Shown: positions 16,671-25,606 of the stretch, piece after piece
Layout of the letters: each line of letters begins with the position of its first letter
Numbering within the stretch: position 1 is the first letter of the stretch
From: Nesterenkonia muleiensis
GTDB lineage: Bacteria; Actinomycetota; Actinomycetes; Actinomycetales; Micrococcaceae
Reading direction: 5' to 3'
Assembly (NCBI RefSeq): GCF_003600155.1
Contig: NZ_QWLD01000022.1
Location: 1-64,000, forward strand
DNA: 64,000 bases
Position numbers and translations under genes: made by a program
The notes under the pieces: model-generated
Databases searched by the model: none
Told to the model about the DNA's origin: nothing
Seen by the model: only the letters and a program-made list of their open reading frames with translations

Positions 16671-17443
16671 CGCTGACACGCCCTGACGATGCCGTCAACG
16701 GTGAGCTCGTGGTGGAAGCCCGGATCATGTCGGCGTCGAACATGACCTTCATCGGCCGCATCGGTGAGGCCAAGGTCGTCTACAAGCCTGTGGCCGGTGA
16801 ACAGCCTTTATGGGACTTCCCCGACGGCACCCTTGCCCGGCGGGAGGTGGCCGCCTATGCGCTCTCGGAGTCGCTGGGCTGGAACGTGGTCCCGCCCACC
16901 TGGCTGAGTGACGGACCGTTCGGGATCGGTATGGTGCAGCGGTGGCGAGACCGTGACGCGGACCAGGAAGCTGTCGCACTGGTCGGCATCGAAGACCTGC
17001 CTGCTGAGGGATGGTGCCATATCTTCGACGGCCTGGACGCGCAGGAGAACCCGGTGTCGCTGATCCACGAGGATTCGCCGGCGCTGCGGCGAATGGCAGT
17101 GTTCGACGTCATCGTGAACAACGCCGACCGCAAGGGCGGCCACGTGCTGGCGATGCCCGACGGGCACCGCCACGGAGTAGACCACGGACTGACTTTCCAC
17201 ACCGAGTACAAGCTGCGCACCGTCCTGTGGGGATGGCTCGGCGATGACCTTCACGCCTCCGAGCTGGAAGGGGTCGAAGGAGTCTGCTGCGCCCTGGGCG
17301 GCGAACTCGGCGACACCCTTGCTGAGCTGCTCAGCGACGAGGAGATCACCGCGTTGGCCATGCGCTGCGATCTGCTGCTGAGCACCGCACGGTTCCCTGC
17401 CCCTGATGGGGAGATGCCTGCGATTCCCTGGCCACCGTTCTGA
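16667..17443 (+). CDS. SCO1664 family protein (kinase-like)
   Basis: 258 residues, GTG start overlapping the DUF3090 stop. The sequence shows a phosphatidylinositol-kinase-like fold: NMTFIGRIGEAKVVYKP holds the presumed ATP-binding lysine, RREVAAYALSESLGW follows, and FDVIVNNADRKGGHVL with HGVDHGLTFH corresponds to the catalytic and metal-binding loops (DxxxxNxDR pattern). Phosphotransfer activity is therefore plausible but unproven. Third member of the conserved trio. Confidence 0.88.
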   Translation: MTLTRPDDAVNGELVVEARIMSASNMTFIGRIGEAKVVYKPVAGEQPLWDFPDGTLARREVAAYALSESLGWNVVPPTWLSDGPFGIGMVQRWRDRDADQEAVALVGIEDLPAEGWCHIFDGLDAQENPVSLIHEDSPALRRMAVFDVIVNNADRKGGHVLAMPDGHRHGVDHGLTFHTEYKLRTVLWGWLGDDLHASELEGVEGVCCALGGELGDTLAELLSDEEITALAMRCDLLLSTARFPAPDGEMPAIPWPPF

Positions 17444-17512
17444 GGACACCATGTTCGGGGAAAGCTACCAGAGGCAACCGATTCTATCGGGGTCGCCGTT
17501 GTCGCCGAACGC

Positions 17513-17543
17513 CTCACCGGACCCATCGCGCGGGCGCGGTGAG
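17513..17543. terminator. Weak hairpin between convergent genes
   Basis: CTCACCG (17513-17519) and CGGTGAG (17537-17543) could pair over 7 bp with a 17-base loop between the SCO1664-type gene and xylB. No T-run. Low support. Confidence 0.3.
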
Positions 17544-17574
17544 CGTGGGTGTGGACCGGAGATGACAGGAGCGC

Positions 17575-19020
17575 TCAGGGCCTCTCGGTGAAGAGATGCT
17601 GACGCTGGGCGTAGCGCTCGCGGACGAACCGGGTGGGCTCGGCGGTGAAGCTGGTGACCCGTGAGGCCGTCCACTGCGGGGCAGTGTCTGATCCGGCGAG
17701 CACCCACGCCGCCTGAAGGGCCGCGCCGTCGGCAACGTATTCGCCGGGCTCGGGCACCAGGATCTCACGCTCGAAGATGGCCGGGGCGATCTGCTGCACC
17801 GCCGGGTTCTTGGCGGCCCCGCCGATCAGCTGGATCGAGTTCACCGGCACGCCCATACCGGTCATCGCCTCCAGTCCTTCGGCCAACAGGCAGAGCAGGC
17901 CCTCCACGGCGGCCCGGGCCACATCGTGGGGGTTCATCGAGGCCAGCGAGAGCCCCACGAAGGATCCGGTGGCATGAGGGAGGTTGGGAGTCCGCTCCCC
18001 CTCCAGGTAGGGGATCATGGTCAAGCCGTTCGCACCGGGTTCGGCGGCCAGGGCCAGCTCGGCCAGCTGATCGTGGTCCACACCCAGCATCCTGCAGGCG
18101 CCGTCGAGCACCCGGGAGCCGTTGAGGGTCACCGCCAGCGGCAGGAACTCCCCGGTGGCTGAGGCGAAGCCGGTGATCATCCCGGTGGGATCCTGCACCG
18201 GCAGCGGGGATGTCGCGGCCACCACCCCTGAGGTGCCGATGGAGACCGACACGTCTCCGGTGCCCATGCCGATGCCCAGTGCGCCCATGGCATTGTCCCC
18301 GCCGCCGGGGCCCAGGACCAGGCCGCCCCAGCCTCGGGCTGGGTCTCCGGTGCCCACCGCCTGGTTGGCCGATGCCACCCTGGGCAGAACGATCTGGCGG
18401 GCCTGGTCCTCGCGGATCCGCAGCGCTGCCGCCAGCAGATCGTGGCGGTACTGGCCAGCAACAGTGTCGTAGTAGCCGGTGCCGGAGACCTCGGAGCGGT
18501 CGGTGATCAGATCAGCCACGTTCCTCGAGCCGGAGATCTTCCAGGTCAGCCAGTCATGGGGAAGGGCGACGGCGGCCACCCGCCGGGCATTCTCCGGTTC
18601 GGCGTCGGCCAGCCAGCGCAGCTTGGTCACTGTCAGCGAGGGTACTGGCACTGAGCCGACCATCCGCGCCCAGGCCGCCTTGCCGGCGACCTCGCCCCCG
18701 TACTCGTCGATCAGCTGTGCGGCGGCTTCAGCGGAGCGGGTGTCGTTCCACAGCAGTGCATCGCGGATCACCTGGCCGCGTGCGTCCAGGGCCACCATGC
18801 CGTGCTGCTGGCCGCCCACTGCTGCGGCGGCGACGTCGTTCAACCCTCCTGCGGCTTCGACGGCCTCCAGGAAGGCGTCCCACCACGCCTGAGGGTTCAC
18901 CTCGGTGCCCTCCGGGTGCTTGGCGGAGCCGGAGCGGACCAGAGCGCCGGTCTCAGCGTCCCGGATCACCACCTTGCAGGACTGGGTGGATGAGTCGATA
19001 CCAGCCACAAGCGTTGCCAC
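17575..19020 (-). CDS. xylB: Xylulokinase
   Basis: 481 residues, FGGY carbohydrate kinase. Phosphorylates D-xylulose to xylulose 5-phosphate for the pentose phosphate pathway. N-terminal phosphate-binding motif VAGIDSSTQSCKVVI, the substrate region GGQQHGMVALDARG, and a C-terminal QLIGGAAKNPAVQQ nucleotide motif are present. The GTG start has TAGGAG upstream. It follows xylA on the same strand after 181 bases and probably shares its XylR-controlled transcript. Confidence 0.95.
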   Translation of the reverse strand: MATLVAGIDSSTQSCKVVIRDAETGALVRSGSAKHPEGTEVNPQAWWDAFLEAVEAAGGLNDVAAAAVGGQQHGMVALDARGQVIRDALLWNDTRSAEAAAQLIDEYGGEVAGKAAWARMVGSVPVPSLTVTKLRWLADAEPENARRVAAVALPHDWLTWKISGSRNVADLITDRSEVSGTGYYDTVAGQYRHDLLAAALRIREDQARQIVLPRVASANQAVGTGDPARGWGGLVLGPGGGDNAMGALGIGMGTGDVSVSIGTSGVVAATSPLPVQDPTGMITGFASATGEFLPLAVTLNGSRVLDGACRMLGVDHDQLAELALAAEPGANGLTMIPYLEGERTPNLPHATGSFVGLSLASMNPHDVARAAVEGLLCLLAEGLEAMTGMGVPVNSIQLIGGAAKNPAVQQIAPAIFEREILVPEPGEYVADGAALQAAWVLAGSDTAPQWTASRVTSFTAEPTRFVRERYAQRQHLFTERP

Positions 19021-19134
19021 GGATTCTCCTAAGGGTGCAGGCGCAGGGTCACGCGAAAAGTCTAGTGGGTCAGGTCACGCTGACGCCCGGCGCTGTCCTG
19101 ACGAACCCTCTCTGACATCCGGGTCCCGGGCAAA

Positions 19135-19163
19135 CCTGAAGCGTGTGTGCGGGCAGCTTCAGG
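19135..19163 (-). other. Intercistronic hairpin between xylA and xylB
   Basis: CCTGAAGC (19135-19142) and GCTTCAGG (19156-19163) form an 8-bp stem just after the xylA stop. It could attenuate readthrough so that xylA is made in excess of xylB, or protect the xylA message. Confidence 0.45.
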
Positions 19164-19201
19164 GACCGAGCAGGGTTTCCCCGCGGACGGAACCTGCGCT
19201 G

Positions 19202-20380
19202 TCAGCCGATCAGGTGCCTGAGGGCCAGCTGGTTGAGCTTCACGAAGCCATAGTCACGCTCAGCGGCCTTCTCGGCGTCGAACTCCTCGTAGACGGAGGT
19301 GTCGGCTAGGAAGTCGCTGAGCGACTCACCGGGGGCCAGAGTGGGCTGAGCCAGTTCGAAGATCCCGGAAGCCTCAAAGGCAGCCTGAACCTCGGGGTCA
19401 GCACGGTAGGCCTTGGCCTTATCGGCCAGCAGGGTCACCATCTCTGTGTTGGCCTTGGCCGAATCCCAGATGCCTTGGACGTAGTCGGTGCGGGAGGGCT
19501 TGTAGTCGAAGTGCAGCCAGCCGTCATAGGCCGGCCCGCCGTTGGGGAACCCATTGACCAGCAGATCGATGGTGAAGAACGCGCTGGTGAGGTCGCCGTG
19601 GCCGAAGACCAGGTCCTGGTCGTATTTGATCGAGCGCTGACCGTTGAGGTCGATGTGGAAGAGCTTGCCGGCCCACAAGGCCTGGGCGATGCCGTGGGTG
19701 AAGTTCAACCCGGCCATCTGTTCGTGCCCGGTCTCGGGGTTCAGGCCCACGATGTCCCCGTGCTCCAGCTGCGCGATCATGCCCAGGGCGTGGCCGATGG
19801 TCGGCAGCAGGATGTCGCCGCGGGGCTCGTTGGGCTTCGGCTCCAGGGCGACCTTGAGGTCGTAGCCCTTGTCCTTGATGTACCCGGCAACGGTGTCGAT
19901 GCCCTCGGCGTAGCGGTCGTGGGCGGCATTGAGATCCTTGGCGTTGTCGTACTCGGAGCCTTCGCGCCCGCCCCACATCACGAAGGTCTCTGCCCCGAAC
20001 TCTGCGGCCCGGTCCACATTGCGCAGCAGCTTGCTCAGGCCGAACCGGCGCACCGAGCGGTCGTTGGAGGTCAGGCCGCCGTCCTTGAACACCGGGTGGG
20101 AGAAGGTGTTGGTGGTGATCATCTCCACCTTCAGGCCGACCTGGTCGGCAACCTCTTTGAACGTGGCGAAGTACTTCTCCCGTTCGGCGTCATCGGTGCC
20201 GAAGGGAGCGACGTCGTCGTCGTGGAACGTCACACCGGAGGCGCCTGCCTCCTTGAGCTTGGGCAGGTACTCCCAGGGTTCGAAGGCGGGGCGGGAGGCC
20301 TCGCCGAACTGGTCGCGGGCGGTCCATCCCACAGTCCAGAGGCCGAAGGAGAGCTTGTAATCAGCTGGCGTCGAGGCCAT
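19202..20380 (-). CDS. xylA: Xylose isomerase
   Basis: Interconverts D-xylose and D-xylulose. 392 residues from the ATG at 20380, which has GGAGGAACC just upstream; the longer ORF to 20458 would run through the operator. Actinoplanes/Streptomyces-type (class I) enzyme. Active-site segments: [11 protein letters not shown] with the catalytic histidine, [22 protein letters not shown] with metal-binding Glu, and [10 protein letters not shown] near the C-terminus. First gene of the xylAB unit, divergent from the ROK regulator. Confidence 0.96.
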   Translation of the reverse strand: MASTPADYKLSFGLWTVGWTARDQFGEASRPAFEPWEYLPKLKEAGASGVTFHDDDVAPFGTDDAEREKYFATFKEVADQVGLKVEMITTNTFSHPVFKDGGLTSNDRSVRRFGLSKLLRNVDRAAEFGAETFVMWGGREGSEYDNAKDLNAAHDRYAEGIDTVAGYIKDKGYDLKVALEPKPNEPRGDILLPTIGHALGMIAQLEHGDIVGLNPETGHEQMAGLNFTHGIAQALWAGKLFHIDLNGQRSIKYDQDLVFGHGDLTSAFFTIDLLVNGFPNGGPAYDGWLHFDYKPSRTDYVQGIWDSAKANTEMVTLLADKAKAYRADPEVQAAFEASGIFELAQPTLAPGESLSDFLADTSVYEEFDAEKAAERDYGFVKLNQLALRHLIG

Positions 20381-20457
20381 GGGGTTCCTCCATGGAGATA
20401 GGTCGGGGATATATGTCGCACCAGACTGCGAAGGCAGCCATGGTGATGTGCGACTCA

Positions 20458-20480
20458 TTTTGTTTCTAGGTGAAACATAA
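20458..20480. promoter_or_regulatory. XylR-type palindromic operator
   Basis: TGTTTC (20461-20466), TAGGT, GAAACA (20472-20477): a perfect 6-bp inverted repeat with a 5-base centre that extends with one mismatch to 9-bp arms. It lies between divergent xylA and the ROK repressor gene, the normal place for a XylR operator, and overlaps a CATAAT candidate -10 for the repressor gene. Confidence 0.75.
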
Positions 20481-20485
20481 TAGCA

Positions 20486-21892
20486 GTGGGGGCTAAGATC
20501 AAGTCTGTGATGTGGAACGGTTCTGGTTCACTGGCGCGCCTGGGGAGGCGATCGCTGACCCGTGGCCTGGTCACCGGCGGCAGCGGCACCGGTCCCCTGA
20601 GTGACAACAGCCCGCACGACGCTCGGCGCGACGTCCTGGGTCCGCGCCGTGTTGACCGCCCACCGCACCAGAAAGCTCTGCGGCCCGGGGCCCGTCAGGA
20701 GACTCTGCGTGAGGCCAATCTGTTGCTGATCACCGAGGAGATCTTCGCCTCCTCCGCACCGCTCTCCCGTGCCGACCTCTCGGTCCGCACCGGGATGACC
20801 AGGTCTACGGTCTCCCGGCTGGTCGACGATCTTCTGGCGGCAGGTATCGTCCGGGAGGACTCACCGGTCATCGGGCCCGCCCGCGGCCGGCCGGCGGTGC
20901 CGCTGAGGCCGGCGCGGAAGACTCTGGCCGGACTCGGCGTGGAGGTCAACGTCGGCTTCATGGGTGCCAGGGTCCTGGACCTCACCGGAAGCGTATTGGC
21001 CGAAGCGATCGTCGAGGCCGACTACCGGGACTCTGACCCGGTGCAGGTGCTGCACGCAGCCGGTGAGCTGGCGGTGCAGGTGGCTGAGCAGGCCGTCTCA
21101 GCCGGGGCCCGGGTGGTCGGCACAGTGCTGGCCCTGCCGGGTTTGGTGGCCTCGGACGGGCGCTCGCTGCTGCTGGCCCCGAACCTCGGCTGGAAAGATG
21201 TCGATGTGGTGGAGCTGCTCTGTGCCTCAGTGGGGCGGGCGGCGTTCGGTCACTTCGTCACCGTGGTCAACGAGGCCAAGCTCGCCGCGCTCGCGGTGGC
21301 TCAGGAGCTCACCGAGGCCGACGGGCAGGAGCAGACCTTCCTCTACATCTCTGCACAGATGGGCATCGGCTCCGCTGTGGTCATCGACGGCGTGGTGGAG
21401 GCCGGACCGCACGGCTGGGCGGGGGAGCTCGGTCATATGCCGGTGGAGCCCTCGGGGCCTGAGTGCAATTGCGGATCCAGCGGCTGCCTGGAGGTCTACG
21501 CCGGTAAGCACGCCCTGCTGAAAGCTGCTGGCCTCGGCCCTGCGGCCACCGCCGGGGACCTTATGCAGCGGGTGCAGACCCCTGGCCATGGCGCCGGAGA
21601 CCCTTCTGAGGCCGTGGCGCGTGCCGGATGGGCTCTGGGGGTGGCGCTCTCTGGTGCGATGAACGTGTTGGACGTCCACGACATCGTGCTCGGGGGTGAG
21701 TTCGGGCCGCTCACCGAGATACTGCGCCCGCTGATCGAGGAGCAGCTGAGCCGCCGTGTGCTGGCCTCTCCCTGGGCGGAGTTCCGGGTGCGGGAATCGG
21801 GGATCGGATTGGCGCCGGCCACCACCGGCGCAGCGATGCGTGCACTGCGCGCAGTGGTGGAGGCGCCCCAGGCCTGGGTACCCGCTAGATAA
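20486..21892 (+). CDS. xylR: ROK-family xylose repressor
   Basis: Up to 468 residues from a GTG at 20486; a later ATG at 20510 is possible, and the HTH only begins near residue 72, so the true start is uncertain. [23 protein letters not shown]. The ROK sugar-kinase-like domain contains [10 protein letters not shown] and the zinc motif [14 protein letters not shown]. Expected to bind the adjacent palindrome and release it with xylose, controlling xylAB and itself. No xylose transporter gene is present in the window. Confidence 0.88.
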   Translation: MGAKIKSVMWNGSGSLARLGRRSLTRGLVTGGSGTGPLSDNSPHDARRDVLGPRRVDRPPHQKALRPGARQETLREANLLLITEEIFASSAPLSRADLSVRTGMTRSTVSRLVDDLLAAGIVREDSPVIGPARGRPAVPLRPARKTLAGLGVEVNVGFMGARVLDLTGSVLAEAIVEADYRDSDPVQVLHAAGELAVQVAEQAVSAGARVVGTVLALPGLVASDGRSLLLAPNLGWKDVDVVELLCASVGRAAFGHFVTVVNEAKLAALAVAQELTEADGQEQTFLYISAQMGIGSAVVIDGVVEAGPHGWAGELGHMPVEPSGPECNCGSSGCLEVYAGKHALLKAAGLGPAATAGDLMQRVQTPGHGAGDPSEAVARAGWALGVALSGAMNVLDVHDIVLGGEFGPLTEILRPLIEEQLSRRVLASPWAEFRVRESGIGLAPATTGAAMRALRAVVEAPQAWVPAR

Positions 21893-21921
21893 CGGTGCTG
21901 GGCAGCCTCAGCAGGCGACAA

Positions 21922-21980
21922 ACCATGCCCACCTCAGGGGTGCTCGGCGTCTTGCCGGACAGCCCTGAGGTGGGCATGGT
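21922..21980. terminator. Bidirectional hairpin 1 between xylR and surface protein gene
   Basis: Perfect 18-bp arms ACCATGCCCACCTCAGGG (21922-21939) and its complement (21963-21980) with a 23-base loop, itself able to pair CGGC/GCCG. Lies between two convergent genes. Confidence 0.75.
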
Positions 21981-21997
21981 CGCTGTTCAGTGGTGAC

Positions 21998-22032
21998 CGG
22001 TGTGGTCAGCGGCCGAGCCGCTGACCACACCG
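21998..22032. terminator. Bidirectional hairpin 2
   Basis: Perfect 16-bp arms CGGTGTGGTCAGCGGC (21998-22013) and its complement (22017-22032) with only a CGA loop. Together with the preceding hairpin it forms a double barrier between the convergent genes. Confidence 0.75.
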
Positions 22033-22049
22033 AGTATTCCTCCGAGGGA

Positions 22050-25000
22050 TCAGGCCTCGAAGCTGCTGCGGCGGCGGACCATGGCCAGCACGCCGAACCC
22101 GATGGCCAGCAGTACCAGGGCGCCGAGGCCCACCAGCCCGATGGTGGCACCGGTCTGTGCCAGGCCCCCGGGCTGCTGCTTGGTGTCATCGTCCGGTTCC
22201 TCGGCAGGGCCGGGATCAGCGGCGACCACGGTCAGCGTGGTGCTGGCGGTGATGCCGGAGTCACCGGTGGCGGTGAACTCGTAGTCTCCGGGTTCCTGGT
22301 CTTCCGGGATGGTGACTGTGCCGGAGACGCTGCCCTCGGCGTCAGCCTCGAATGTGCCCAGCGTGGGGTTGAGGGTCACCGTGACCTGATCCTCGGCGTC
22401 AAAGCCGCTGGCCTCGAAGTCAACCTCTCCGCCTGCGGCGATCTCGGAGACGCTGAGGGTGATCTCGGCGTCTCCGACCTGATCGTCATCGCCGTCCTGG
22501 TCCTCGTCATCATCGGAGGGCGGGGTGGTGGCGTCGTCGCTCGGGCTCGGGGACGGCGCCGGGTCATCGTCATCGCCTGAGGGCGGGGTGCTGGCATCAT
22601 CAGACGGGCTCGGGCTCGGTGCCGGTTCGGTGGGCTCGGGCTCGGTCGGCTCATCCGTCGGCTCCGGCTCCTCGGGATCCACCGGTGCGGGCGGGTCCAC
22701 AGTGCCGCCACCATCGAAGTCATCACCGGTGATGGAGAAGACATCCACGACGCCGGCGTTCGAGAAGTTCGAGACCCACAGGTCCCGGCTGACCGGGTCG
22801 ATGCCGATGTTGATGGCATTGCCGGAGGTCGGCAGCACCAGCTGCGGCTCGAAGTCCTCGGTGTCGTAGACCACGACTTCACGGTCTCCGAGGTTGGCCG
22901 AGTAGAGCAGGCCGCGCTCGCCGTCGATGCTCACGGAGTTGGTGGAGCCGGTCTCAATCACCTCGATGGCCTCTCCGTAGTTCGAGGAGGCAGGGTCACC
23001 GTCGACCACGGTGATCGTCTCGTCGTTCCACGCTGAGACGTAGACCCGCTTGTCCACCGGATCGTAGGTGGGGCGAGCATTGAGGCCCACGGTGGCATCG
23101 AGCTCGGTCACAGCACCGGCGTTGGCCTGCTGGGACTCGGTCTTGCTCGTGCTGGTGGGATCAGACTCCTCCACGGCATCGCCGTCGATGACCCACAGGG
23201 AACCGTCGCCAGCGCCCATGGTGCCCACGTAGATGTTGTTGTGATCCGCATCCACGTCGACCCCGACGACGCCCAGCGGCGTCTGGTCGGCCGTCTTGGG
23301 GATGGCCACCTGGGCCACGACCGCGTCAAGGCCACGTTTGGTGGTGTCCAGCACGGTGATGTACCCGTGACGGGCATCGGGCCCGGAGACGCTTCCGAAG
23401 CGCCCATCACCGAGGTTGGTCACATAGGCCCGGTTGGTCTCCGGGTTGACCGCGACACGACGCGGGCCGTCGAAGACGGGTTCATCGTCCTCATAGGCCC
23501 AGATGCGGTCACCATCAGTGGGCTCGCCCTGGTCCGCGGAGTAGAGCACGACGCCGCCGCCGTAGCCGTAGTCCGCGTATCCGTTGCGCTGACGTGCGGT
23601 GGTGGTGATCACCGAGTTGCTGCTGGTGTCCACCGCCACCCCGTAGGGCCCGAAGTGTGTCCGGATGGTGGAGAGTGAGGTGACGTCCTCACCAGCTTCT
23701 GACCAGTCGAGGGGATCGCTCTCCGTCCCCGACCCGTCATTGAGGGTCAGCCCGGTGAAATCGTGGTTGCGGACCAGCTCCTTGGAGTCCACGTCGAACT
23801 CGACCAGTTTCGAGCTGGACTCGCGAACGGTGATCTCCCCGTCCTCGCCTCTGGTCTCCTGACGCCACTGGGTGTCAGCTAGGTAGACGCTGCGATTCAC
23901 CTCGTCGAGGGCCAGCTGGTAGCCGTTGTTCACGCCGGTGTCCAGGCGATCGACCTCGTAGTCGAGGTCCGATTCGATCATCGCCGGGGCCTCACCGGTG
24001 ATGGTCACGGTGCCCGCCGCGCCGCCGCGGGCGACGTCGTTCTCGCCCAGCGAGCCGGTCAGGAGGATGATCTCGTGCTCACTGCCGGTCTGCCAGGGCT
24101 CTTCCAGATCAGAGTTGTAGGGGGTCGGGAAGTCGAGGGAAACATCGAAGCTTCCGTCCTCGTCAGCTTCGATGATCTCCCATACCCCGTCCAGCCCGTC
24201 GGCCAGCGGATGCGGAGTCACCTCCGGGGTCGGGCCGCCGTCGCCGTCCAGGCGCACGGCGATCACCGAGCCGGCGTCGCCGTCGAAGTTCACCCAGCCC
24301 TCGCCGCGGATATCCAGTGACTCGCCATATTCCCACTGTTCGGGAATCCACACCTCGGCACCGTCGTTGTATGCGCGGGTCGGCTCCTCGACATCGTCTT
24401 CCTCATCATCGTCGGCCTCGTAGTCGAAGCTCCAGGAGGTGACGGCATCCTCAGTCAGCACGTAGTCCGCGGCAGCCTCTGCGGTGATCTCCAGGGTCCC
24501 GCCCTCCGGGATCTCCACCTGGCCCTGGTGGCTGTAGGTCACGCCCTCGACCTCAGGAACTGTGACGGTGTTGCCCTCACGGGCCGGCTCCTGCGGACTG
24601 ACTGCAGTGAGCTCCTCCTCCTCGGCCGCCACCACGGTGAACTCGGCGTGGGGGTTGCGGATGACGTCGTTGTCGCCCAGCGAGCCGCTGAGGACGCGCA
24701 CCAGGTGCTCGGTCTCGGCATCCCAGTCCTGCGGGTCGATGTCCGAGTTGTCCTCATCGGGGAACGGAATGCTCACCTCCCAGCTGCCGTCGTCTTCGGC
24801 CTCGAAGATCGCATGCAGCCGGGTGTCTGCGGTCGGCTCGCCGGTCACCGGGTTGATGACCTCCCGAGTGGTGTTCACCGCACCGGGAGCAGGGGCGTCC
24901 AGCAGGACCGCTCCCACAGAGGGGCTCTCACCGTCCTGGCCGAACCAGTTCTCTCCGGAGATGACGATCTCCTCGCCGTGCTCCACCTCGGTGGGGGCGA

Positions 25001-25181
25001 TGAGCACAGCACCGTCAGGAGTCTCGACGCTCTGGGTCTCCGCGTGGGCCGCCGACGCCATGACGCCGACCAGGCCGCTGGAGAAGAGTGTGGCGGCCAG
25101 CCCGGAGGCCAGAACCCTTCGCATTCTTTGCGGCCGCGGGCTGCGATGGCGCTGGGGAGGCGCCGGTACAAGCGTGTCCAT
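22050..25181 (-). CDS. Sortase-anchored surface protein with beta-propeller
   Basis: 1043 residues. Signal peptide (basic start, hydrophobic to about 40, AHA cleavage near 45-47). Two copies of a recurrent beta-domain (about 57-183 and 276-396) with the pattern GExxxIxGExW, DGSW/F and LTGSLGENDV. Then a YncE/YVTN-type beta-propeller (about 400-835) with repeats such as DPVDKRVYVSAWND and NPETNRAYVTNLGD, an acidic Pro/Thr/Ser linker, an Ig-like module (about 900-990), and LAQTG (1007-1011), a membrane helix and an RRR tail: a sorting signal of the LAXTG kind used by class E sortases. No sortase gene is in the window. Divergent from the siderophore importer with an iron-box-like site in its promoter; probably a wall-linked component of iron capture. 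Function otherwise unknown. Confidence 0.85.
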   Translation of the reverse strand: MDTLVPAPPQRHRSPRPQRMRRVLASGLAATLFSSGLVGVMASAAHAETQSVETPDGAVLIAPTEVEHGEEIVISGENWFGQDGESPSVGAVLLDAPAPGAVNTTREVINPVTGEPTADTRLHAIFEAEDDGSWEVSIPFPDEDNSDIDPQDWDAETEHLVRVLSGSLGDNDVIRNPHAEFTVVAAEEEELTAVSPQEPAREGNTVTVPEVEGVTYSHQGQVEIPEGGTLEITAEAAADYVLTEDAVTSWSFDYEADDDEEDDVEEPTRAYNDGAEVWIPEQWEYGESLDIRGEGWVNFDGDAGSVIAVRLDGDGGPTPEVTPHPLADGLDGVWEIIEADEDGSFDVSLDFPTPYNSDLEEPWQTGSEHEIILLTGSLGENDVARGGAAGTVTITGEAPAMIESDLDYEVDRLDTGVNNGYQLALDEVNRSVYLADTQWRQETRGEDGEITVRESSSKLVEFDVDSKELVRNHDFTGLTLNDGSGTESDPLDWSEAGEDVTSLSTIRTHFGPYGVAVDTSSNSVITTTARQRNGYADYGYGGGVVLYSADQGEPTDGDRIWAYEDDEPVFDGPRRVAVNPETNRAYVTNLGDGRFGSVSGPDARHGYITVLDTTKRGLDAVVAQVAIPKTADQTPLGVVGVDVDADHNNIYVGTMGAGDGSLWVIDGDAVEESDPTSTSKTESQQANAGAVTELDATVGLNARPTYDPVDKRVYVSAWNDETITVVDGDPASSNYGEAIEVIETGSTNSVSIDGERGLLYSANLGDREVVVYDTEDFEPQLVLPTSGNAINIGIDPVSRDLWVSNFSNAGVVDVFSITGDDFDGGGTVDPPAPVDPEEPEPTDEPTEPEPTEPAPSPSPSDDASTPPSGDDDDPAPSPSPSDDATTPPSDDDEDQDGDDDQVGDAEITLSVSEIAAGGEVDFEASGFDAEDQVTVTLNPTLGTFEADAEGSVSGTVTIPEDQEPGDYEFTATGDSGITASTTLTVVAADPGPAEEPDDDTKQQPGGLAQTGATIGLVGLGALVLLAIGFGVLAMVRRRSSFEA

Positions 25182-25242
25182 GCACAGCTTCTTTCTCTCA
25201 AGGTTGAGTAGTTCGACATATCCAGGGATCCTGGATCAGGAC

Positions 25243-25261
25243 TTAGCATAGCCTTAGTATG
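25243..25261. promoter_or_regulatory. DtxR/IdeR-like iron box 1
   Basis: Begins TTAGCATAGCCT; matches the degenerate IdeR/DtxR 19-mer consensus at 13 of 19 positions by eye, best in its left half and centre. On the minus strand it overlaps a TATGCT candidate -10 (19 bases after TTGATT) of the surface protein gene. Confidence 0.5.
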
Positions 25262-25534
25262 AGCAGATAAATCAAGACTGTGACGCAAAAAAGTCACAAA
25301 TGGTTCACATAATGAGGTTCGACGGTGGCCAGATGATGGATAAATACCTGTTGATATGCGGATCTCACGATTGCCGCGTGTCATGCGATGTTGACGAGGT
25401 GCAACTCACTCAAGCAGGGTAATAAGCGACATTTATCTCATGAAAACCCTCGTACAGCCGATCCAGTGATACATATCACGCTCTGCTTCGTGCGAGAATT
25501 TGACGTAACATCAGTCATGAATATGCCATCAGAT

Positions 25535-25553
25535 GACTATTAGGCTCTACTTA
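25535..25553. promoter_or_regulatory. DtxR/IdeR-like iron box 2
   Basis: Centred on TTAGGCT with CTTA at the right end; about 12 of 19 consensus positions. It lies just downstream of the TTGACG/TATGCC promoter-like pair of the importer operon, where a repressor would block initiation. Weaker than box 1. Confidence 0.4.
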
Positions 25554-25606
25554 GTAGTTTCCTTTAGGCGCTTTTTGTTCTCATTGACGTATGATCGGGG
25601 GTCACC

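Larger units (their letters stand above)
25182..25606. promoter_or_regulatory. Divergent control region of the iron locus
   Basis: 425 AT-rich bases with no gene. Contents: DtxR-like boxes near each end; TGTGAC (25279-25284) and GTCACA (25293-25298), a perfect 6-bp inverted repeat; GTGA N6 TCAC at 25466-25479, a CRP/GlxR-like half-site pair; TTGACG (25500-25505) 16 bases before TATGCC (25522-25527); and TATGAT (25590-25595) close to the importer start. Probably controlled by iron and at least one further signal. Confidence 0.6.
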
